Source: Fibrobacterota bacterium (GTDB lineage Bacteria; Fibrobacterota; Chitinivibrionia; Chitinivibrionales; Chitinispirillaceae). Taken from it: 64,000 nucleotides of DNA. Location: positions 51,854 through 115,853 of the forward strand of contig JAEZKP010000087.1 of the NCBI GenBank assembly GCA_023436145.1. The letters are read 5' to 3'. The notes below the pieces were generated by a model. That model was not told the origin of the DNA. It saw nothing but the letters and a program-made list of their open reading frames with translations, and searched no databases. Below are positions 16,223-24,514 of this stretch, piece after piece (the stretch's first letter is position 1; every line of letters begins with the position of its first letter). Position numbers and translations under genes: made by a program.

Positions 16223-16723
16223 ATGATTTTGTCAAAAATGCTGAGAATAAAACAGTTCACAAATTTATTGGCAATAGTTGTTTTCTCAGGGACAATTTAC
16301 TCTTGCCAAAGTTCGGAACCCGCTAAAAAATCGGCTAAAACTGATTCTGTTAAAACTACAGAAACAGCTGTAGCCCCTAAAAGTGAACAGAAAAAACTGG
16401 TAGTTTATTATTTCCATACGACATTTCGATGTCGATCCTGCAATTTGATTGAACAGTTTACTAAAGAGGCTGTTGAGAGTGGTTTCGCTGAGGAGCTTAA
16501 AAAAGGTCTCATAGAGCTTAAAATCATCAATGTTGAAGAAAAAGGAAACGAACATTTTACAGAAGAATATAAGCTCTATACAAAATCGGTAATTATTTCA
16601 GATGTTAGAAATGGAAAAGAAACATCCTGGAAAAATCTTGAAAAAGTATGGCAGTTATTAGGCGATCAGAATAATTTTAAAGAATATATCCAAACAGAAG
16701 TAAAAACATCTCTCAAAGGGTAA
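16223..16723 (+). CDS. ArsF-like lipoprotein with thioredoxin-type CxxC
   Basis: A 166-residue protein. The N-terminus carries a hydrophobic segment ending in a lipobox-like TIYSC (Cys28), then a Lys/Thr-rich linker and a thioredoxin-like domain with TTFRCRSCNLIEQF. This matches the ArsF-type subunit annotated in arsEFG clusters, which reduce nitrophenyl arsonates before export. It is probably anchored on the periplasmic face. It starts downstream of the DGC remnant and stops 4 nt before the ArsG-like gene, indicating translational coupling. Redox role is well supported; organoarsenical specificity is inferred from context. Confidence 0.75.
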   Translation: MILSKMLRIKQFTNLLAIVVFSGTIYSCQSSEPAKKSAKTDSVKTTETAVAPKSEQKKLVVYYFHTTFRCRSCNLIEQFTKEAVESGFAEELKKGLIELKIINVEEKGNEHFTEEYKLYTKSVIISDVRNGKETSWKNLEKVWQLLGDQNNFKEYIQTEVKTSLKG

Positions 16724-16727
16724 ATAA

Positions 16728-17414
16728 ATGGATTCACTGTTTATTGATATGGGAGCTGCAATCTGGCTTGGGATTTTGACATCCATAAGCCCGTGTCCTT
16801 TAGCTACTAATATCGCGGCAATCTCGTATGTTGGGCGAAAGGTCGACAAAACAAGGTCTGTACTTATTGCAGGCATTCTTTATACTCTCGGTAGAACACT
16901 TGCCTATATAGCGGTAGCAATATTTGTCACCCGCAGCCTTCAGTCAATTCCCGGTGTTTCAATGTTTTTACAGAAGTATATGAACCTGGCGATTGGGCCA
17001 TTGCTCCTGATTGTTGGAGTGCTTCTGCTGGGTATTTTCAATATCAGCTTTGGTGGTGGTATGAACAGATCCATGCAAACACGAGTAGACGAAATGGGTG
17101 TATGGGGATCAGGATTCTTAGGAATCCTGTTTGCCCTTGCATTCTGCCCGGTTTCCGCGGGATTGTTTTTTGGAGCTCTTATACCTTTGGCTGTAAAGGG
17201 AAATGCTGTATTGATGTCATCTCTTTATGGCATAGGAACAGCCGTTCCTGTTTTTGGATTTTCGCTTATTATAGCTTTTGCTGCAAATATGATCGGGTCT
17301 GCATTTAATAAGCTGACCAGTATAGAAAAAAAGGTACGATATACAACCGCAGTTGTTATGATTGGTGTTGGAATTTATCTGATACTCAGGCATAACTTCG
17401 GGATTAACTTTTAA
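16728..17414 (+). CDS. ArsG-like CcdA-family membrane transporter
   Basis: A 228-residue polytopic protein with about six membrane segments. It has CcdA/DsbD-type Cys-Pro motifs at the starts of two helices (ISPCPLATN near residue 21 and AFCPVSAGLFFG near 140). ArsG proteins are described as efflux permeases for reduced aromatic arsenicals and belong to this fold; classical CcdA moves electrons across the membrane. With the ArsF-like lipoprotein next door, either transport or electron transfer to ArsF is possible. It is the last gene of the ars unit. Confidence 0.8.
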   Translation: MDSLFIDMGAAIWLGILTSISPCPLATNIAAISYVGRKVDKTRSVLIAGILYTLGRTLAYIAVAIFVTRSLQSIPGVSMFLQKYMNLAIGPLLLIVGVLLLGIFNISFGGGMNRSMQTRVDEMGVWGSGFLGILFALAFCPVSAGLFFGALIPLAVKGNAVLMSSLYGIGTAVPVFGFSLIIAFAANMIGSAFNKLTSIEKKVRYTTAVVMIGVGIYLILRHNFGINF

Positions 17415-17684
17415 AGCAATTTCTTTAAAGCAGAAGGCGCAGCTTCCTGGAAGGGTATCTTGAGAGTTTATACACCAAAATATCCAATGTAAAAGATTTT
17501 TTTCCGTTTCCTGAAGTGCCCCCATCTTTTATCGATCTGAAGTCATAATCTTTTGACTGGTTTGGCGAAATGTTAGTTGCCCCGATATAGAGGGGTGCCT
17601 GAATGAGCATTTGTAAGAGCACACCTCTCAATGCTCCACTGCTCATAACGCACCCCAAAAAAGTACAGCAATTCACTTCAAATA

Positions 17685-17855
17685 TCAATGTCCATGACCG
17701 TCATCCTTACTGTGGCTGCTATGGTCGTGTCCATCATTGTGGTTATGTTCGACTGTCGTTTTGGCTTTAGTCGCGCCGTTCTTCTTTTTGCATCCGGTAA
17801 GCATTGACATTCCACTAAAAATCACCAGAACTGCTATTAATGTAATTTTCTTCAT
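17685..17855 (-). CDS. Small His-rich lipoprotein
   Basis: A 56-residue protein from the ATG at 17855; a longer frame starts upstream, but AAAGGAAAAGAG directly precedes this ATG. A lipoprotein signal ends at MLTGC (Cys22), followed by KKK and a tail rich in His, Asp and Gly (VEHNHNDGHDHSSHS, then GHGH). It likely binds Zn/Cu/Ni-type cations at the membrane surface. It lies downstream of the P-II and RND efflux genes on the same strand and may be the last gene of that operon. Confidence 0.72.
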   Translation of the reverse strand: MKKITLIAVLVIFSGMSMLTGCKKKNGATKAKTTVEHNHNDGHDHSSHSKDDGHGH

Positions 17856-17923
17856 CTCTTTTCCTTTCTGATCCAATTTTAAAATATAGTTTTTTTCACA
17901 GTTGAATACGTTCTCATGTCAAT

Positions 17924-18265
17924 TTAAATTGCACTGTTTCCCCTTTCTCTGGTGCTGATTCTGATCGCATCTTCCACTGACGACACATAAATTTTACCAT
18001 CCCCACGCAGCCCGGTGTGAGCACCTTCCATAATAGCATCGATCACCTGTTCTTTAAGTTCATCGCTGCAGAATATTTCGAGTTTAACATGTGGAACCCA
18101 ATTGATTGCATTGTCAATAATTCGAACCGGTTCATCATTACCGCGAGTTCGACCGAATCCTTTGATCTCATGGATACTTACACCGGTGAGATTATCTATG
18201 ACGTGCAACCGTTCGATTACTTCATTAATTCGATGGGTCTTAATATATGCTTCAATTTTCTTCAT
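17924..18265 (-). CDS. P-II-like signalling protein linked to metal efflux
   Basis: A 113-residue protein; the start is ATG 18265, preceded by AAGGAG, rather than the GTG six nt upstream. It has the P-II ferredoxin-like fold signature, a T-loop region GFGRTRGNDEPVR without the uridylylated tyrosine of GlnB, and the C-terminal GLRGDGKIYVSSVEDAIRI. Nitrogen-control genes are absent nearby. P-II-like proteins beside CusA-type pumps form a recognised context and may sense a nucleotide or metal rather than 2-oxoglutarate. It follows cusA by 37 nt. Confidence 0.83.
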   Translation of the reverse strand: MKKIEAYIKTHRINEVIERLHVIDNLTGVSIHEIKGFGRTRGNDEPVRIIDNAINWVPHVKLEIFCSDELKEQVIDAIMEGAHTGLRGDGKIYVSSVEDAIRISTRERGNSAI

Positions 18266-18302
18266 AAACACTCCTTAAAATTTACGAGCCGAAATCGCTT
18301 TT

Positions 18303-21300
18303 TTATACTTTTTTTGCGTCTTCCGTAAGATTTGGCGCAAACCATTGATACAGGGTTGGTATCAGTATCAATGTGAGAAATGTCGATGAAATCAGACCGA
18401 AAACTACTACAACTGCCAGTGGCCGCTGCACTTCAGAACCCATACCATGTGAAATAAGCAGAGGAACCAGACCAAGTATAGTGGTCAATGCTGTCATCAA
18501 AACCGGTCGCAATCTCAAAAGACATGCCTCTATAATGGCCTCTGAGGTATCGTGTCCCTCCTCCCTGAGTTGATTAACATAAGATACCAGAACCAGGCCA
18601 TTCTGTACCGCTATACCGAAAAGAGCTATAAAACCAACCGATGCCGGTACTGATAAATACTCTCCGGTAATAAACAGGCCAAGAATACCACCGATAAGAG
18701 CGAGGGGTACATTTACAAATATCAGCGATGCACTTTTCAGGGAACCCAGTGACATGTACAGCATGAGAAAGATCAGACCCAGCGCTATAGGCACAATAAC
18801 GGCAAGTTTATTCATAGCGCGTTGCTGGTTTTCAAACTGGCCGCCATATTCGAGATAATATCCAGATGGAAGCTCAATCTTTGAAGCAATAAGTTTTTGA
18901 ATATCCGCAACAACACCACCCATATCGCGGCCCCGCACGTTTGCTGAGATAATCCATCGGCGCTGATTGTTCTCCCTGTTGATCTGGATCGGCCCAACGA
19001 CTTCTTTGATATTTGCAACCTGTGAAAGTGGAACCTGAAGCCCATCTGAGGTATGTACAAGAATATTTCCGATTACCTCAGTATCATGGCGGTAACGTTC
19101 ATCGAGGCGCACTTGTATACCAAATCGACGTGTGTTCAGGAATACCTGATCGACTGTTTCACCACCGATCGCTACCTCGACCACTTCCAGAATATCCGAC
19201 ACGTTCACACCATAACGGGCACATGCTTCACGCTCTGCGATGATCTGCACTTGTGGTTGCCCAAAGCTCTGCTCAGTAGAAAGATCAACCAGTCCATCAA
19301 CAGTCTCGATAACCTCTTTAATCTCTTCGGCCTTTGTCTTGAGCACATTGATGTCATCGCCATATAGCTTGACCGCCAGTTGCGTTTTAATTCCTGACAG
19401 CAGTTCATCAAACATGCTTTGTATTGGTTGCGAAAAATTGAGCTGCACGCCAGGGTAACCGGATAGTGCATTATTTAGTGATTGAACCAATTCAGCTTTG
19501 TTCTTATGGCCTTTCCATTGCTTGACTGGGTTGAGCATGAGCTGGATATGTGCCGAATTGACAGGGTGAGGATGGCTTCCTGCTTCAGGACGTCCGATCT
19601 TTGATACTGTCATTTCCACTTCATCGAACATCTTGATCCTGCGCTCCAATTTCATAATAGTTTCCGTAGCCTTTTCAAGAGAGATGGAAGGGGCCATGGT
19701 AACGTTCACCTGGATCACACCTTCTTCCAGCGTTGGAATGAATTCCGTCCCCAGAGAAGGAACCAGAGTAATCGATATAACGAATATTGCCAGTGTGGTT
19801 GCTATAACCGTCAATTTTCTCCGTAAAGCGAAGTGCAGTATGGGCAGGTACAATCGTTTTAGAAAGACTACAAGCGCAAATTCCTTCTGTATTCCCTGTT
19901 TGAGCAGTAATGATGCGAGAACTGGAGCAAACAGGAGAGCCGCAATAAGGGAGCCAAGAAGAGCGAATGAAATAGTAAAAGCCATTGGTGCGAACATCTT
20001 GCCTTCTACGCCCTCAAGAGTAAACAAGGGGAAGAATACAATCACGATGATCGCAACAGAGAAGATGATTGGCCGTGCCACCTCACTGCATGCGGAAATG
20101 ATGATCTCGATCTTGCTGCGGGCTTTATGCTTTTCATCTGATAGATACCTGAATACATTTTCCACAATCACGATCGAGGCATCACCGAGCATACCAATGG
20201 CGATTGCAATACCACCAAGCGACATGAGATTAGCCGACATTCCTGCCGTCCCCATGCAGATAATGGCAACCAGAGCGCAAATCGGCAGTGCCAAAGCAAC
20301 AATAAAAGCGCTACGGATGTTCCCCAGAAAGAGCGCCAAAACCGCAATAACAAGGATTCCGCCTTGCCAAAGCGCATCCATAACTGTTTTCACAGCATTT
20401 CTAACCAATGAACTCTGGTTGTAATACGGAACAAGCTGCACTCCTTCGGGCAACGACCGTTGCACCTCGGGAATCTTCTTATCAAGCAATTTGATCACCT
20501 CGGAAGTGTTCTGGCCGTACAATTTCATGACAATACCTGCGACAACTTCCTCGGTCCCGTTTCGGGTCACGACTCCCCGCCGGATTTCTTTACCAAAGTC
20601 TATATCGGCGACATCGTTCAGGCGAATGGGTATGCCTTTGACTGATTTGACTTGTATGTTGCGCAAATCATCGAGTTTGTCAATGAGTCCGATTCCGCGG
20701 ACGAGGTATTCTTCAGAACCAACCACGAGAAACTGTCCGCCGGCATTGCGGTTGTTTGAGGTCACCGCTGTAATGACATCATCGAGTGTAAGTTGAAATT
20801 TATTGAGCGCAGCAGGATTGACATTGATCTGGTATTGCAGAACATGACCACCCATTGAGAGAATTTCTGTCACTCCGGGAACAGTTTGAAGCTGGTACTT
20901 GACAGTCCAATCATTGATCTCACGCAAGTATGCATCAAGAGCCTTGCCCTGGGTGTCCACATTTTTATCTGCAGTCAAATAGTACATAAACACTTCACCC
21001 AACCCGGTAGATATCGGTCCCAGGCCGGGCCGTTCTTCCATCTCAGGAAGCTCGGCGCTAGCAAGTCGTTCAGCGACAATCTGACGCGCGAAGTAAATAT
21101 CCACATTGTCTTTAAAGTAAACGTACACCACTGCCATACCGAATGCCGACGTAGATTTCACTTGCCGAATCCCCGGCAAACCATTCATCGCCGACTCGAT
21201 CGGAAAAGTAATCAGTCGCTCTACTTCCTCCGGAGCCATACCGTGTGCTTCGGCAAAAACGGGAACCATTATAGGCGAGATGTCGGGAAAGGCATCGGTG

Positions 21301-21401
21301 GGCAGTTTTGTGTACTGGAAAATGCCCAAAATGACGATTCCAATCATCGATAGCACGATCAGCAGCCTGTTTTTTATACAAATTCGAAGTAACTTTTCCA
21401 T
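18303..21401 (-). CDS. CusA/CzcA-family heavy-metal efflux RND pump
   Basis: A 1032-residue inner-membrane pump with the RND layout (TM1, large periplasmic loop, TM2-6, second loop, TM7-12). It uses proton motive force to drive metal ions through an adaptor and TolC-like channel. TM4 reads SLGGIAIAIGMLGDASIVIVEN, close to CusA rather than the DFG-type of CzcA. However, the CusA copper methionines do not seem conserved: the MS of its PGMS loop and a FDELLSGIK stretch replace or lack them. Substrate, Cu/Ag versus divalent cations, is therefore unclear. GAGGAG precedes the ATG. It lies 14 nt downstream of the adaptor stop. Confidence 0.92.
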   Translation of the reverse strand: MEKLLRICIKNRLLIVLSMIGIVILGIFQYTKLPTDAFPDISPIMVPVFAEAHGMAPEEVERLITFPIESAMNGLPGIRQVKSTSAFGMAVVYVYFKDNVDIYFARQIVAERLASAELPEMEERPGLGPISTGLGEVFMYYLTADKNVDTQGKALDAYLREINDWTVKYQLQTVPGVTEILSMGGHVLQYQINVNPAALNKFQLTLDDVITAVTSNNRNAGGQFLVVGSEEYLVRGIGLIDKLDDLRNIQVKSVKGIPIRLNDVADIDFGKEIRRGVVTRNGTEEVVAGIVMKLYGQNTSEVIKLLDKKIPEVQRSLPEGVQLVPYYNQSSLVRNAVKTVMDALWQGGILVIAVLALFLGNIRSAFIVALALPICALVAIICMGTAGMSANLMSLGGIAIAIGMLGDASIVIVENVFRYLSDEKHKARSKIEIIISACSEVARPIIFSVAIIVIVFFPLFTLEGVEGKMFAPMAFTISFALLGSLIAALLFAPVLASLLLKQGIQKEFALVVFLKRLYLPILHFALRRKLTVIATTLAIFVISITLVPSLGTEFIPTLEEGVIQVNVTMAPSISLEKATETIMKLERRIKMFDEVEMTVSKIGRPEAGSHPHPVNSAHIQLMLNPVKQWKGHKNKAELVQSLNNALSGYPGVQLNFSQPIQSMFDELLSGIKTQLAVKLYGDDINVLKTKAEEIKEVIETVDGLVDLSTEQSFGQPQVQIIAEREACARYGVNVSDILEVVEVAIGGETVDQVFLNTRRFGIQVRLDERYRHDTEVIGNILVHTSDGLQVPLSQVANIKEVVGPIQINRENNQRRWIISANVRGRDMGGVVADIQKLIASKIELPSGYYLEYGGQFENQQRAMNKLAVIVPIALGLIFLMLYMSLGSLKSASLIFVNVPLALIGGILGLFITGEYLSVPASVGFIALFGIAVQNGLVLVSYVNQLREEGHDTSEAIIEACLLRLRPVLMTALTTILGLVPLLISHGMGSEVQRPLAVVVVFGLISSTFLTLILIPTLYQWFAPNLTEDAKKV

Positions 21402-21415
21402 TAGTATAGCTCCTC

Positions 21416-22534
21416 TTAGTGACCATGCCCAGCATGACTATCGAGTGAACTGGTGATAATTTTCGCTTTTAGCTCAAATGCACCGTTATTTACATATTCC
21501 TGACCCTCTTTAAGCCCCGCAAGAATCATTACCCTTTGGGAGTTTTTATCACCGGTTATTACCGGAACCGGTTTGAATTTGCCTGGTTTGTGCTGAATAA
21601 AAACGACGCTTTCATTGTCGAGAATCTGAACGGCGTTTCTGTCTACTACCAGTCCGGGTTCTCCTTCTCCTATTTCTATATGTGCATTGACAAATGTTCC
21701 AGGTCGCCAGGTGTTATTGCCGTTCGGGAGCACAACTCTGGCGGTAATTTTTCGCGTTTGTACATCCATAATTGGTGTGACATAACTGATCTTACCAGTA
21801 GTGTTACTCTCAGTACCTACTGCGACAATCGTTACCGTTTGACCCGGTTTTACCCGATCGGCATCTTTAGGGTACACCGCAAGATTAGCCCAGACCGTTG
21901 ACAGATCCACAAGAAGATACAGGCTTTCCTCTTCTGATACGTGCTCACCCACAGTAGCATGCTTTTCTATAATCCGGCCTGAAATCGGAGCTTTCAGTGC
22001 ATAGGTTGTCATGCTTTCGTTACTTTCGATTAAAGCCACGGTTTCTCCCGCCTTGACATAGTCACCGATTTTGCATCGGGCCTCTATAATAATACCCGGA
22101 AAGCGAGGGGTAATGTGTGCCAGACGATCTTCGTTGAATCCAATCTCACCAGATAAGTCAACAGATATACTTATTTTGCCTGTCTCTGATTTGGCAATGG
22201 TGATCCCTGCCATTTTCATGTCCTCAGGCGCTACGGAAATTTCGCCCTCAGTTTTCCCTTCATGTTTGCTATGCCCAGCGTGTGTTTCCATGCGGTGGGC
22301 TTCTTCACCGTGAGCATGTCCGTGATGTCCAGCGTGTGTTTCCGTGCTGTGGGCATCTTCACCATGAGCATGTCCGCGATGCCCAGCGTGTGTTTCTGTG
22401 CTGTGAGCATCTTCACCATGAGCATGTCCGCTGTGATCCCCATGATCGTATTCCTTTGCACCACCACACCCAGCCCATACAATCATTGCCAGGATTACTG
22501 CAGATGTAAAAAGTAATCTCATATTCATATTCAT
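21416..22534 (-). CDS. CusB/CzcB-type periplasmic adaptor with His-rich repeats
   Basis: Start set at ATG 22534 (372 residues): AGGAG lies about 6 nt upstream, and the longer TTG frame would overlap the tolC-like gene. The signal ends in a lipobox-like VWAGC. Residues about 25-95 form a His/Asp/Glu-rich segment made of three 18-residue repeats (GHAHGEDAHSTETHAGH type). Then come the barrel-sandwich and beta-barrel domains of membrane-fusion proteins (IIEARCKIGDYVKAGETVAL, APISGRIIEKHATVGEHV), ending in a His tail (SHAGHGH). The repeats may collect metal for the pump, which is inference. Confidence 0.9.
   Translation of the reverse strand: MNMNMRLLFTSAVILAMIVWAGCGGAKEYDHGDHSGHAHGEDAHSTETHAGHRGHAHGEDAHSTETHAGHHGHAHGEEAHRMETHAGHSKHEGKTEGEISVAPEDMKMAGITIAKSETGKISISVDLSGEIGFNEDRLAHITPRFPGIIIEARCKIGDYVKAGETVALIESNESMTTYALKAPISGRIIEKHATVGEHVSEEESLYLLVDLSTVWANLAVYPKDADRVKPGQTVTIVAVGTESNTTGKISYVTPIMDVQTRKITARVVLPNGNNTWRPGTFVNAHIEIGEGEPGLVVDRNAVQILDNESVVFIQHKPGKFKPVPVITGDKNSQRVMILAGLKEGQEYVNNGAFELKAKIITSSLDSHAGHGH
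22271..22432 (-). repeat. Three tandem 54-bp in-frame repeats encoding His-rich units
   Basis: Three consecutive 54-bp units start at 22271, 22325 and 22379, diverged at a few positions. Each encodes an 18-residue unit with six or so histidines inside the adaptor gene. Tandem coding repeats of this kind can expand and contract by slippage. Confidence 0.88.
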
Positions 22535-22547
22535 ATTCCTCTCCTGT

Positions 22548-23774
22548 CTATTTAACAATTCGAATGTCTGTACCAGTCATCTGCATCAGTTCTGCCAATC
22601 CCAACGCGCGGTCTTGTTGAACATCAAGCAGTTCAAGCTTTAACCGAAGCATTTCCTCCTGTGCTTCAGCAAGATCAAGAAACCCAGCGTTGCCTGCATT
22701 ATAGTATTCCTGAAGCATTGTAAACACCTTCTGCGCTTTTGGCACAGTGCTGGACTGAAGAGACTGCAGCTTCAGGTCGGTTATTTTCAAGTTACTGTGA
22801 ATTTCCTGCACATCTGCCATAAGCAGACGAAAAGCATTTTCACGCTGTTCGCTTACTGCTTTTTGTTTCAGTTCAACCTGTTTCTGCGCAGCGGTATTTC
22901 TGTTGAAAAGAGGAACTGACATCGTTAGCCCCACGATGGGCGATTGGTAATTATCGAAATTGCTGCCTAAATATCCGGCATAGAGATTCAGATCCGGGAT
23001 TACGTCTGCCCGTAGCTGCTTGCGCTCTATTTCCAGACGCGCCTGTTCGATGTAATATGTGGTCAGAATGGGGTTATCTTGGATGGCTTTCTGGAGAGTT
23101 GAAAGGTCGGGAACTGCTAAATCGCTGTTCAGTTCACCCGATACATTCTTTAAGGCGACATCCTGCTCACTTCCCAACGCTGCAAATTTCAGTCTCGCTT
23201 GTTCGTTTTCGCGAATAAGCGCGTCACGTTCCAGTTGAAGCTGTTCGATGTCTATCTCTATTCGAACTATATCAGTGGCTTTGGAACCACCAGCATCGAC
23301 TCGACGTCGAATCTGCTCCATGGTAGTCTTGGTGACTTTGAGAATCGAATCAACGACTTCCAGCTTGTTTGTAGTAGTTACTATCGGAATGAACCGTCGA
23401 ACGATCTCCGATTCAAGCTCGAGTCTGGTCAGTTCACCTGCATTAACCACTGCATCGACATCTTTTCGTGCCGCTTCGGTACGAAGTTTTCTTTTGCCGC
23501 CCAGTTCAATTGTCTGCTCGACACCGATTTCGATCTCATTTACTCCAAATTTGTCGAGGGATATTCCAATTTCAGGATTTGGTGACACTCCCGCTTGAGC
23601 GACTCCAGCTTTCGCAGCATCGGTTTCACTACGTACGGATTTCAATCCGGCATTTCGGGAAAGAATTATCTCGCGAGCTTCGGAGAAGGATAAAGGTTCT
23701 TCGGAAACCGCTGCATTGGGCACAATTAATGATATGCTCCAACTCGCTATGGTAATCATGAACCATTTGTTCAT
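22548..23774 (-). CDS. TolC-family outer-membrane efflux protein (CusC/CzcC type)
   Basis: A 408-residue protein with signal peptide (ITIASWSISLIVPNAAVS) and two repeats of the outer-membrane efflux protein domain, rich in long coiled helices (EARLEIERKQLRADVIPDLNL and similar). It forms the outer-membrane channel of the tripartite RND system whose adaptor and pump follow directly downstream. Length is typical. It stops 13 nt before the chosen adaptor start. Confidence 0.88.
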   Translation of the reverse strand: MNKWFMITIASWSISLIVPNAAVSEEPLSFSEAREIILSRNAGLKSVRSETDAAKAGVAQAGVSPNPEIGISLDKFGVNEIEIGVEQTIELGGKRKLRTEAARKDVDAVVNAGELTRLELESEIVRRFIPIVTTTNKLEVVDSILKVTKTTMEQIRRRVDAGGSKATDIVRIEIDIEQLQLERDALIRENEQARLKFAALGSEQDVALKNVSGELNSDLAVPDLSTLQKAIQDNPILTTYYIEQARLEIERKQLRADVIPDLNLYAGYLGSNFDNYQSPIVGLTMSVPLFNRNTAAQKQVELKQKAVSEQRENAFRLLMADVQEIHSNLKITDLKLQSLQSSTVPKAQKVFTMLQEYYNAGNAGFLDLAEAQEEMLRLKLELLDVQQDRALGLAELMQMTGTDIRIVK

Positions 23775-23880
23775 AGAGTTCCTTTCATGACCACTTGGTA
23801 AACAGAATTTGTCTCAGGATGCAAGCTACTTATAGCCTTGCAGAACTATCGGCACTGTGGACTTAACGAAAAGAACTTTT

Positions 23881-24258
23881 TTAAATGCGGAGAACCATGA
23901 AGTGTTGAGCAGATATCTGCAGAGGCATGAGGAAATAGGAATGTAGATCAATTTGTTCAGCAGATTCGAAAAAGATATCGGAAATCGATGCAGGGGCTGG
24001 TACAACAACTTCCAACTGGATCAATGTTTTAGTAATGAATTCTCCAAGCGACGGTTGATCGGTGCAGATCTGGTGTGGGCGTTCATCCATGGTGCAATCG
24101 TGGGATTCGGCATTTTGACTGCAATCATAACTATCGCAAGGCTCGCTAATTAAATGGATTTTTACGTTTGGGGCTTCAGAGGCATGGCAGATGGTTACAA
24201 AGCTTGAACTGAAAACCAGGAAAGCCAATAGTACTGATATCGCCTTATTTATACGCAT
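23881..24258 (-). CDS. Exported Cys/His-containing protein of unknown function
   Basis: A 125-residue protein with a signal peptide (ISVLLAFLVFSSSFVTICHAS). The mature part has four or more cysteines with His/Asp neighbours (EPCDSYDCSQNAESHDC, HQICTD), which suggests a metal-binding site, then a hydrophobic C-terminal half. I do not recognise a named family. It is the first gene of the minus-strand efflux operon (about 106 nt upstream of the tolC-like gene), a position where small metal-binding accessory proteins are common. A longer read of homologues would settle whether it is conserved. Confidence 0.62.
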   Translation of the reverse strand: MRINKAISVLLAFLVFSSSFVTICHASEAPNVKIHLISEPCDSYDCSQNAESHDCTMDERPHQICTDQPSLGEFITKTLIQLEVVVPAPASISDIFFESAEQIDLHSYFLMPLQISAQHFMVLRI

Positions 24259-24297
24259 AATTATTTTTTAAACCGTTTTCAACAAGATCCAGATGAC

Positions 24298-24326
24298 ATT
24301 ACGGGTATGTTGCTGGTTTATTGCAA
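24298..24326 (-). promoter_or_regulatory. Candidate promoter of the heavy-metal efflux operon
   Basis: On the minus strand TTGCAA, a 17-nt spacer and CGTAAT precede the exported Cys/His protein by about 40 nt. Both hexamers match consensus at four of six positions. No MerR-type spacing (19-20 nt) or long dyad is visible. Confidence 0.33.
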
Positions 24327-24463
24327 GCAGTTGTTTTTTTCTGCTTTCAATTTAAATTTCAGGCTCAAACGGTGCGAGACTTTTCTTTTTGCTATGAGTC
24401 ACGCCAAAACGCGAAGGAAATCCACCGTTCGCACAACATGAGCACTAAAAAAGAATGGCCAAC

Positions 24464-24484
24464 CAAGGGGAGCAATTCCCCTTG
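24464..24484 (-). terminator. Candidate terminator downstream of fabF
   Basis: CAAGGGGA and TCCCCTTG form a perfect 8-bp stem with a 5-nt loop about 30 nt past the fabF stop. On the minus strand the stem is followed after about 12 nt by CTTTTTT. The delayed T run leaves the call moderate. Confidence 0.5.
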
Positions 24485-24514
24485 ATTGTAAAATTATGCA
24501 GAGTTTCCGGATGT

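Noticed and set aside
17425..17688. An 87-codon minus-strand frame between the ArsG-like gene and the His-rich lipoprotein
   Set aside because: No family signature, no ribosome-binding site and a low-complexity end; more likely intergenic.
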